A DNA stretch of 7,149 nucleotides from assembly GCA_013329855.1 (NCBI GenBank), contig DUJI01000198.1, forward strand, positions 1-7,149, read 5' to 3'. This DNA comes from Thermoplasmata archaeon (lineage in GTDB: Archaea > Thermoplasmatota > Thermoplasmata > RBG-16-68-12). The stretch's first letter is position 1. Every line of letters begins with the position of its first letter. The position numbers were made by a program, and so were the translations under genes. Under the pieces are notes generated by a model. The model saw only the letters and a program-made list of their open reading frames with translations. It was not told where the DNA came from and did no database searches. Shown here one piece after another: positions 1-5,025 of this stretch.

Positions 1-4
1 TAGC

Positions 5-694
5 GTGCCGGACCTCGTGGTGACCTTCCTCTTCCTAGGCGTACCGATTCTGGCCGGCATCGCGGGCTCCGTGCTGGTCTGGTCCGCCTATTCCGACTTG
101 CGGTCCCGCCCGGAAGAATCCGACCTGGCATCCTTGGCGCGGGCTCGTTTGCCCGTGTTCTTCGCGCTCTCGGCGGTGCCGTTCGTCTTCGGGCTTTCCC
201 TCTGGCTCCTCCTCAGCGGTGCGGAGCTCGAGCACGGCTCCTTGCCGGTGCCGGCGGAGACGGTCGCCTTCTGGATGGCCGCTGGCTATGCGATCGTCGC
301 GGTGCTCGTCGTGGCCTCCCAAACCTGGCTGGGGCGCGCGCGGTTGCGCGAGTTCCTGTCCGTCCAGTTCGGCCGCGTGCTGCCGGTTATGGTGATACCC
401 AATACCTCGCTCGTCTTCGCCGTGGTCCTTTCCTACCTCGCGTTGGGACGGCTTCCGGACTTCCTAGGTCCCACCCCCGCTCTCTCGGAGGCCGCGGCGA
501 ACAGCGTCGCCCTGGTCTTCCAGGTCTTCGCCCTCGCCGCCCTGGGAAACCCTGTGGGGATTGCCCTCTCCCTTAGGGTCCGCGATATCACCACGACTCA
601 AGGCTTCACGAGGATGCTATCGTTCGCGGAGATTGCCGCGTTCCTTTCCATCGTGGCCCTGGTGTGGGGATTCCTGCAGCTCGGCTCGCTGTGA
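5..694 (+). CDS. Six-helix membrane protein, possible triplicated rotor (c/K)-like subunit
   Basis: The product is very hydrophobic and appears to have six membrane helices, at about residues 5-29, 50-71, 87-107, 126-147, 163-189 and 208-226. These form three helix-loop-helix hairpins with basic, polar loops. The second helices of hairpins 1 and 2 align: RLPVFFALS (48-56) and RVLPVMVIPN (124-133). Hairpin 2 recalls the GRxLxxxxLPET pattern of V/A-type ATPase c subunits, with Asn133 where Glu is expected. Hairpin 3 has Glu209 at the matching point, and hairpin 1 has Ser56. The first loop contains RPE (35-37), as in many c subunits. Triplicated c subunits are known in some methanogens, but the glycine-rich packing of first helices is weak here, so the assignment is tentative. 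The GTG at 5 is the first start seen. The frame is open to the left edge, so the gene may begin further upstream. No neighbouring ATPase gene is visible. Confidence 0.6.
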   Translation: MPDLVVTFLFLGVPILAGIAGSVLVWSAYSDLRSRPEESDLASLARARLPVFFALSAVPFVFGLSLWLLLSGAELEHGSLPVPAETVAFWMAAGYAIVAVLVVASQTWLGRARLREFLSVQFGRVLPVMVIPNTSLVFAVVLSYLALGRLPDFLGPTPALSEAAANSVALVFQVFALAALGNPVGIALSLRVRDITTTQGFTRMLSFAEIAAFLSIVALVWGFLQLGSL

Positions 695-702
695 TGGGGA
701 CG

Positions 703-712
703 CTCAAATACC
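703..712 (+). promoter_or_regulatory. TATA-like box of the tRNA-Gly gene
   Basis: CTCAAATACC is an AT-rich island in GC-rich sequence. Its centre is about 28 bases before the first base of the tRNA, the usual archaeal TATA-to-start spacing. The core CAAATACC recurs at 4927-4934. It lies just after the stop codon of the upstream membrane protein, so the tRNA probably has an independent promoter. Confidence 0.5.
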
Positions 713-735
713 ACCGCGTCTCTTTCGCGCCCCGC

Positions 736-806
736 GCGAGGCTAGTCTAATGGTAGGACAGAAGCTTCCCAAGCTTCTAACGCGGGTTCGATTCCCGCGC
801 CTCGCA
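736..806 (+). tRNA. tRNA-Gly (anticodon CCC)
   Basis: A full cloverleaf of 71 bases folds by eye. The acceptor stem GCGAGGC (736-742) pairs with GCCTCGC (799-805), followed by discriminator A806. The D stem GTCT pairs with GGAC around the loop AATGGTA. The anticodon stem GAAGC/GCTTC encloses the loop TTCCCAA, with anticodon CCC at 768-770. The variable region is four bases. The T stem GCGGG/CCCGC encloses TTCGATT. CCA is not encoded, as is common in archaea, and there is no intron. It would decode GGG glycine codons, by Watson-Crick pairing only. Confidence 0.96.
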
Positions 807-863
807 TTCTGACTCTTGCGAGGACCCGCCAACCTCATGTCGCCGAGCTTCCATCGCGGGGCC

Positions 864-1520
864 ATGGTCCGCTCGATCCTCCTGACCGGCTACAACCCCT
901 ACCGCAACGCTCCGGACTACAATCCCACAGGCGTCCTCGCACGAGAACTGGACGGCCGGCGCATCGGGAAAGCGCACATCCACGGGGCGGAAATCCCCGT
1001 TGCGGTGGAGGATGCCGGGTCGGCCTTCCGTCGCCTGCTGAACCGGATGAATCCGGACGCGGCCCTCGCCATGGGCGTGGCCCCCGGCCGCTCCCGGCTG
1101 AGCGTGGAGCGCGTGGCCGTAAACGTCCTCGACTTCTCCGTGCCGGACAACCGGGGCCGCCGGTACCGCGACCGCCCCATCCGGAAGGGCGGTCCCGCGG
1201 CGTACTTCTCCACCCTTCCCGTCCGTCCCATCCTGGCCGCGCTCCGGAAGGCAAGGATCCCCGCGGAGCTCTCGGACACCGCGGGCACCTACCTCTGCAA
1301 TTTCGCTATGTTCACCCTGCTTGACGCCTTCGCTGCGGACGGGAAGAAGGGGCCCGCGGGGTTCATCCACATACCCCAGGTCCCCGAGGCCAGCCTCGAC
1401 AAGTCGGGCCAACCGTCCATGGACTACGTGACGATTCGGCGGGGCATCCTCGTCGCCCTGCAGGAGATCGAGAAGGCTATCCCGCGCCCGCGGCCGCGCC
1501 GATCCGGCGCAACGCCATGA
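864..1520 (+). CDS. pcp: Pyroglutamyl peptidase I (pyrrolidone-carboxylate peptidase, family C15)
   Basis: This cytoplasmic cysteine peptidase removes N-terminal pyroglutamate from peptides. The hallmarks are present in order: LLTGYNPY (6-13, usually LVTGFEPF), MGVAPGR (70-76), SVERVAVN (80-87) with catalytic Glu82, SDTAGTYLCN (137-146) with nucleophile Cys145, and GFIHIPQVPE (166-175) with His169. The 218-residue length matches the family. The chosen ATG gives MVRSILLTGY, the usual family N-terminus. An in-frame ATG at 837 and a TTG at 816 would add 9 or 16 residues with no family similarity. The gene starts only 57 bases after the tRNA and shows no convincing TATA box at the expected distance from 864, so read-through from the tRNA promoter is possible. 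A weak AT-rich patch near 806-810 could serve the ATG at 837. The 3' end overlaps the convergent LON-domain gene by 44 bases. Confidence 0.93.
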   Translation: MVRSILLTGYNPYRNAPDYNPTGVLARELDGRRIGKAHIHGAEIPVAVEDAGSAFRRLLNRMNPDAALAMGVAPGRSRLSVERVAVNVLDFSVPDNRGRRYRDRPIRKGGPAAYFSTLPVRPILAALRKARIPAELSDTAGTYLCNFAMFTLLDAFAADGKKGPAGFIHIPQVPEASLDKSGQPSMDYVTIRRGILVALQEIEKAIPRPRPRRSGATP

Positions 1521-2082
1521 GGGCCTCGGCCACGCGCCTCAGCCGCGCGGCCGTATCGGGAATCTCGAGGATCTCCTGTTTCGCGTCCTCCCCGACCGGG
1601 AGCGCGGAGGCCACCTTGTACGAGAGGGACCGCGCATCGAGGTCCTTCCAGGTCTCGTCGATGACCGCCTGGCCCGAGAGCTCGACGGATTCCAAGACGC
1701 CCTCGAAGAGCTTAGCCACAGCCTCGGCCAATCCGGGGTCCTCTTCCCCCTCCGGCTCCTCGAGGAAGCGCACGTCCGCGCGGAGGTAGGGCCGCGTCCG
1801 TTCCAGACTGGTTACCTCGAACCGGCGGCGGCCCTCCACGACGATGTCGTAGCGGCCGTCGCGGTAGCGCTGGGCGGCGATGATCGCGGCCTCCGTCCCG
1901 ATCCGGTGCGGGATGGCAGGTCCGCCGACCTCCTCGCCCTCCAGGATGAGGCAGATGCCGAACGGTTCCTCATGCTCGAGGCACCGGCCGACCATCTCCC
2001 GGTACCGGGGCTCGAAGATGTGGAGGGGCAGCGTGGCCCCGGGGAAGAGGACGGCCTGGAGGGGGAACAGGGAGATGCGCAC
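1477..2082 (-). CDS. Stand-alone LON substrate-binding domain protein
   Basis: The 201-residue product is a LON N-terminal (PUA-like) domain without the AAA+ ATPase or Ser/Lys protease parts of Lon. The signature SLFPLQAVLFPG (4-15) followed by LPLHIFEPRYREM (18-30) is diagnostic. The C-terminal helical part ends in the family-typical KQEILEIPDTAARLRRVAEAL. Such single-domain proteins are widespread; their role is not well defined, but the fold suggests binding of peptides or partners in the cytoplasm. The GTG at 2082 is chosen because it places the conserved LFPL motif at residue 5 and because a TATA-like box lies 27 bases upstream. The longer ATG form starting at 2169 would add 29 residues read out of frame through the zinc-ribbon gene, and they show no domain similarity. 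The 3' end overlaps the peptidase gene tail-to-tail. Confidence 0.9.
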   Translation of the reverse strand: MRISLFPLQAVLFPGATLPLHIFEPRYREMVGRCLEHEEPFGICLILEGEEVGGPAIPHRIGTEAAIIAAQRYRDGRYDIVVEGRRRFEVTSLERTRPYLRADVRFLEEPEGEEDPGLAEAVAKLFEGVLESVELSGQAVIDETWKDLDARSLSYKVASALPVGEDAKQEILEIPDTAARLRRVAEALMALRRIGAAAGAG

Positions 2083-2106
2083 GGCCCCCGCGATTCCATG
2101 GGAGGC

Positions 2107-2112
2107 AATAAA
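2107..2112 (-). promoter_or_regulatory. TATA-like box of the LON-domain gene
   Basis: On the minus strand this reads TTTATT, preceded by a purine-rich GAGG. Its centre is about 27 bases upstream of the GTG at 2082, so transcription would begin at or next to the start codon and the mRNA would be leaderless. It lies just past the stop codon of the upstream zinc-ribbon gene, so the LON gene probably has its own promoter. Confidence 0.5.
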
Positions 2113-2114
2113 CC

Positions 2115-2273
2115 TCACTCGGGGTGGATGTCCACAGCCACGGACCACGCGGTCTGGCATCCCGGGCATGCTACGGACCGCCTCAGGGAATCGCCCGCAT
2201 CCGCGAGCTTGAACGTGAAGAAGAGGGGGTTGTTACACCGCGGACAGTTGAAGTTGATGCCGCCGACGGTCAT
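2115..2273 (-). CDS. Small zinc-ribbon protein (52 aa)
   Basis: The ATG at 2273 opens a 52-residue frame ending in TGA at 2115. It carries two CxxC knuckles, CPRC at residues 10-13 and CPGC at 36-39, separated by 22 residues. This is the classic layout of a four-cysteine zinc ribbon that binds one Zn(II). The N-terminus is INFNC and the region after the second knuckle is a short beta-like segment (TAWSVAVDI). A purine-rich GGGAGG sits four bases before the ATG. The cysteine pattern, a proper start and stop, and tight placement 32 bases before the LON-domain gene argue that it is real. The partner or nucleic acid it binds is unknown; archaeal small zinc ribbons often act in transcription, translation or as unknown adaptors. 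I do not recognise a specific family. Confidence 0.8.
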   Translation of the reverse strand: MTVGGINFNCPRCNNPLFFTFKLADAGDSLRRSVACPGCQTAWSVAVDIHPE

Positions 2274-2297
2274 GGCCCTCCCTCGAAGACCGCGGTC

Positions 2298-2306
2298 CCC
2301 TTAAGC
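2298..2306 (-). promoter_or_regulatory. Possible TATA-like box of the zinc-ribbon gene
   Basis: The minus strand reads GCTTAAGGG, the only AT-rich patch in this stretch. Its centre is about 30 bases upstream of the ATG at 2273. It is a weak match and rests mainly on spacing. Confidence 0.3.
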
Positions 2307-2376
2307 TTGCGCCCCCGGTCCGCGCGGACGCGCTCCCGGTCCGCGGGCACCCAGAAACCGGAGCTCCGTGCGGCAA

Positions 2377-2384
2377 GTTTATGA
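2377..2384 (+). promoter_or_regulatory. TATA-like box of the MBL-fold hydrolase gene
   Basis: GTTTATGA stands out in GC-rich DNA and is centred about 29 bases upstream of the ATG at 2410. It implies a leaderless or nearly leaderless transcript. It also argues against the in-frame GTG at 2368, because that start would place the promoter inside the coding sequence. Confidence 0.5.
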
Positions 2385-2409
2385 CACGCTCGGGCCTGCC
2401 GAGGCGCGG

Positions 2410-3042
2410 ATGCGCGTCGAGACGCTCGTGGTGCCGCCGCTGGACAACAACGCCTACCTCGTGATCGACGAGGCGAGCGAGCAGGCCGCGGTGGTCGACC
2501 CGGCCCTCGGGGCCAAGGACCTCCTGGCCAAGGCGGAAAGCCTCGGCGTCCAGATCGTCGCAATCCTCAACACCCACGGCCACGCGGACCACACGGCGGA
2601 CGACGGCCCGCTGAAGAGCGCCACGGGCGCCAAGCTGGGCATCTTCGAGGTGGACGCCTACCGCCTGGCACGCAACGCGAAAGAGTCGCGGTGGTTCCTC
2701 CCCGCCCCGCCACCGCCTGTGACCGCGGACCTTCTCCTCAAGGAAGGGACCTCCGTCCCGATCGGTGGCGTCACCCTGGTCACGATCCACACGCCCGGCC
2801 ACACGGAGGGCAGTTGCTGCTTCTACGACGCCGCGGACGGCGTCCTGTTCTCCGGCGACACGCTCTTCGCGGGCTCCTGCGGTCGGACGGACACCCTGGG
2901 CGCGAGCCCCGCCAAGATGAAGGCGAGCCTGCAGCATCTGGCTGAGCTCCCCCCCGAGACGCGGGTCCTGCCCGGACACGGTCCCGCGACCACGATCGGG
3001 AAGGAGACCTGGATCGCGGACCTGGCCTACCCGGTCGTCTGA
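2410..3042 (+). CDS. Metallo-beta-lactamase-fold hydrolase, glyoxalase II-like
   Basis: This 210-residue cytoplasmic hydrolase has every metal-binding motif of the family. THGHADH (55-61) gives ligands His56, His58, Asp60 and His61. PGHTEGS (129-135) gives His131, SGDTLF (148-153) gives the bridging Asp150, and LPGHGPAT (187-194) gives His190. GRTD (158-161) is typical of the glyoxalase II/YcbL subgroup. The N-terminus, MRVETLVVPPLDNNAYLV, fits the family. The protein ends soon after the last ligand, without the C-terminal helical domain that binds glutathione in classical glyoxalase II. The substrate is therefore probably a thioester or related ester other than S-lactoylglutathione; archaea generally lack glutathione. 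The ATG at 2410 is supported by the upstream TATA-like box. The stop codon directly abuts that of the convergent antiporter gene. Confidence 0.92.
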   Translation: MRVETLVVPPLDNNAYLVIDEASEQAAVVDPALGAKDLLAKAESLGVQIVAILNTHGHADHTADDGPLKSATGAKLGIFEVDAYRLARNAKESRWFLPAPPPPVTADLLLKEGTSVPIGGVTLVTIHTPGHTEGSCCFYDAADGVLFSGDTLFAGSCGRTDTLGASPAKMKASLQHLAELPPETRVLPGHGPATTIGKETWIADLAYPVV

Positions 3043-4818
3043 TCAGCGCCGCCCCATTCCGTTCCCCGTGGGCCGCCAGTGCTTCACGGCCGGAGGGGTG
3101 CGGAGCACGCGGATGGGCTTGGGCCGCCGCCGTCCCAGGCCGAGGCCCAGGCGGCGGTACACGACCTTCATGCTGAAGACCACGGCGAGGAAGTACGTGT
3201 ACAAGATCGCCAGGGTGGCGGGCCAGTAATACTGCCACACGATGGCGACCAGAGCGATCGTCGCCAGCGTGCCCACGACGATCCGAAGGACGAACGTCTC
3301 GATCGTGGAGCGGCTGAAGGGCCCGCCCTGCATCCCGTAGTTCGTGTGCCGCACGGGCTCCCGGAAGGTGCGGCGCGCGGCCGCGTACACGGCGAAGATT
3401 ACGAAGGGCGCGAAGCTCGCCATGATGAGGTGGGCGATCTCGTGGGTGATCGTCAGGTCGATGACCCAGGCGGCGTACAGGATGAGCATGGCCTGGAAGA
3501 GCCGTCGTTTGCGGTAGATGGGCAGCATGCTGGGCATGACCACCGTGCGGAGGGTGCGCTTGACGAGGTCCGCGCCGAACGTGATGGACTTCGGGAGGCG
3601 CCGGGCGAGGGCCCTGGCCAGCCGATCCGATCGCACCATGAGGAGGGGCGCCAAGCTGCTCATGACGATGCAGAGGATGCCCGCGAAGGGTGTGAGGTAG
3701 GTCCCCGCGTAGTTATTGGAGAGGTTCGTGTTGTTGCGGATGGACCGCGTCCCCACGCTGGCGTAGAGGACGGCCTCCTCGTTGCGCGCGATGAAGCTCG
3801 TGCCGATGGCCATGGCGGCCTTCGAGGAGAAGCCGATCATGTAGGCCAGGCTCGCGGTCAGGAGCATGTCGCTCATCAGGATGAGGGGCACCGCGAGGAG
3901 GAGCATGGGGAGGACCATGGGCAGGGCGGACGGGTCGATGAGCATCCCGAAGCTCAGGAAGAACATGGCCACGAACGCGTCCCGCAGCGACTCCATCTTG
4001 GCCTTCATGCGCTGGGCCAGCTTGGTGTCCGCGAAGACCATGCCCATGAAGAAGGCCCCGATGATCGCCGGTACGCGGAACGTCTGGGCCAGGGCCGCGG
4101 CCAGGAACACAAGGGCCATGGCGAACAGGATGAACAGCTCGTCGCTCTTGATCCGCTCGAACATCTTCACCGTGTTGGGGATGACGAGGACCGCGAGGAA
4201 GGTGAAGAATCCCAGGAAGATCCCGATCCCCACGAACAGGGACACCGGGTCCACGGGCGCGCCGTCCGCCGAGACGACGACCCCGTTCACCAGGGTGAGG
4301 ATGATCATGGCCATGAACGATTCGAGGATCACCATGCCGAGGATGAACTCGGACTCCGCGTTCCCGAGCCGTTTGAGGTCGATGAGCGCCTTGGCCGTGA
4401 TGGCCGAGCTCGACATACTGATGACGCCGGCCATGAAGATCGTGTCAATCAGAGGCCAGCCCATCCAGGCGCCGATGACGAACCCCGCGAACATGTCCAC
4501 CGCGAGGTTGGTCACCGCAAGGATGGCGGCCGCCTCCTTCGTCTTCTTCAGCTTCGTGATGCTGAACTCCAAGCCGACGAAGAACAGGAGCAGGACCAGC
4601 CCGAGCTGGGAGATCTCCTGGACGAACTCGCTGTTCGTGAGCACGCCGTTGTAGGAGACGCCGAACAGGCTCAGGTGGATGTTCGGGCCGATGAGGATCC
4701 CTGCGATGATGTAGCCGATGACGACGGAGATCTTCGCGCGGCTCGCGATGGCGGCTCCCAGGAAGCCCACGGCGGCGATGACGCCGACCTCGAACATGAT
4801 CGAATTCGTGTCGATCAC
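3043..4818 (-). CDS. CPA2-family cation/proton antiporter with extra membrane tail
   Basis: Residues 8-395 form a Na+/H+-exchanger domain of about a dozen helices. Recognisable landmarks are GYIIAGILIGP (35-45), QLGLVLLLFFVGLEF (71-85), SMSSSAITAKAL (134-145) and RVPAIIGAFFMGMVFADT (248-265). It would exchange Na+ or K+ for H+ across the membrane. Two motifs deviate: the usual Q/E-Asp pair of helix 5 reads Glu166-Ser167, and the later GEF motif reads NEEA (346-349). Instead of a TrkA RCK domain, the C-terminus (about 440-555) has four more predicted helices, the first pair bracketing an HEIAH sequence (459-463). A basic tail follows (552-591). The GTG at 4818 is the only start in frame after a TAG at 4924-4926; ATG at 4797 is an alternative. 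It is divergent from the P-type ATPase. Which cation is moved cannot be read from sequence. Confidence 0.88.
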   Translation of the reverse strand: MIDTNSIMFEVGVIAAVGFLGAAIASRAKISVVIGYIIAGILIGPNIHLSLFGVSYNGVLTNSEFVQEISQLGLVLLLFFVGLEFSITKLKKTKEAAAILAVTNLAVDMFAGFVIGAWMGWPLIDTIFMAGVISMSSSAITAKALIDLKRLGNAESEFILGMVILESFMAMIILTLVNGVVVSADGAPVDPVSLFVGIGIFLGFFTFLAVLVIPNTVKMFERIKSDELFILFAMALVFLAAALAQTFRVPAIIGAFFMGMVFADTKLAQRMKAKMESLRDAFVAMFFLSFGMLIDPSALPMVLPMLLLAVPLILMSDMLLTASLAYMIGFSSKAAMAIGTSFIARNEEAVLYASVGTRSIRNNTNLSNNYAGTYLTPFAGILCIVMSSLAPLLMVRSDRLARALARRLPKSITFGADLVKRTLRTVVMPSMLPIYRKRRLFQAMLILYAAWVIDLTITHEIAHLIMASFAPFVIFAVYAAARRTFREPVRHTNYGMQGGPFSRSTIETFVLRIVVGTLATIALVAIVWQYYWPATLAILYTYFLAVVFSMKVVYRRLGLGLGRRRPKPIRVLRTPPAVKHWRPTGNGMGRR

Positions 4819-4898
4819 GCGCGGCCCATCCCGGGAGTTGCCCGGTCGGCGTGGAGCGTGACCGCTCGCCCTTCCGGCGAGAAGACGATGGTGCCCAT
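4815..4898 (-). CDS. Possible 27-aa leader ORF overlapping the antiporter start
   Basis: An ATG at 4898 opens a 27-residue frame (MGTIVFSPEGRAVTLHADRA then TPGMGRA). Its TGA stop overlaps the antiporter GTG start as GTGA, an arrangement used for translational coupling. A TATA-like box lies about 31 bases upstream of the ATG. The peptide has no recognisable domain or hydrophobic segment, and a frame this short can arise by chance in GC-rich DNA, so it is only a candidate upstream ORF. Confidence 0.25.
   Translation of the reverse strand: MGTIVFSPEGRAVTLHADRATPGMGRA
4865..4881. repeat. Short perfect inverted repeat in the antiporter leader
   Basis: CTCGCC (4865-4870) and GGCGAG (4876-4881) form a perfect six-base stem around a five-base loop. 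It lies about 50 bases before the antiporter start and inside the presumed 5' leader. It could fold in the leader RNA or be an operator half-site pair, but short GC stems are common by chance here. Confidence 0.3.
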
Positions 4899-4923
4899 CC
4901 CGCCCGTCGAATCGAAGGCGGGG

Positions 4924-4935
4924 CTACAAATACCT
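4924..4935 (-). promoter_or_regulatory. TATA-like box in the divergent antiporter/ATPase region
   Basis: The minus strand reads AGGTATTTGTAG. Used leftwards, it would start transcription near 4900 and give the antiporter a leader of about 80 bases. The plus-strand core CAAATACC is identical to that before the tRNA-Gly gene, so a rightward role as a distal ATPase promoter is also possible. The direction cannot be decided without knowing the BRE of this organism. Confidence 0.4.
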
Positions 4936-4994
4936 ACTGTCAAGACGACATCCTCATACCGCAAGCCCGCACAACCGCCTCGTCCGCCGGGTGA

Positions 4995-5003
4995 GTTAAT
5001 AAT
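4995..5003 (+). promoter_or_regulatory. TATA-like box of the P-type ATPase gene
   Basis: GTTAATAAT is the most AT-rich stretch in the intergenic region. Its centre is about 27 bases before the ATG at 5026, pointing to a leaderless mRNA. It also overlaps the alternative ATG at 5002, which makes that upstream start unlikely. Confidence 0.5.
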
Positions 5004-5025
5004 GGCTGGCCCCATCCGCAGCTCC

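Noticed and set aside
761..777. Near-perfect palindrome GAAGCTTCCCAAGCTTC as an operator or terminator
   Set aside because: It is the anticodon arm of the tRNA-Gly, with the CCC anticodon in the centre.
777..1412. A 211-codon minus-strand frame opposite the tRNA and peptidase gene
   Set aside because: It runs antisense through a tRNA and the catalytic motifs of a clear peptidase; low-complexity composition and no domain.
2083..2169. N-terminal extension of the LON-domain protein from ATG 2169
   Set aside because: The 29 extra residues have no family match, overlap the zinc-ribbon gene in another frame, and would contain the TATA-like box.
2274..2409. Possible extra small gene between the zinc-ribbon and hydrolase genes
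   Set aside because: The 136 bases hold only promoter-like AT patches for the two divergent genes; no frame with a convincing start or motif was found.
3866..4654. A 262-codon plus-strand frame opposite the antiporter
   Set aside because: Its Met/Arg/Ser/Thr-rich composition is the usual complement of a hydrophobic membrane protein gene; no domain seen.
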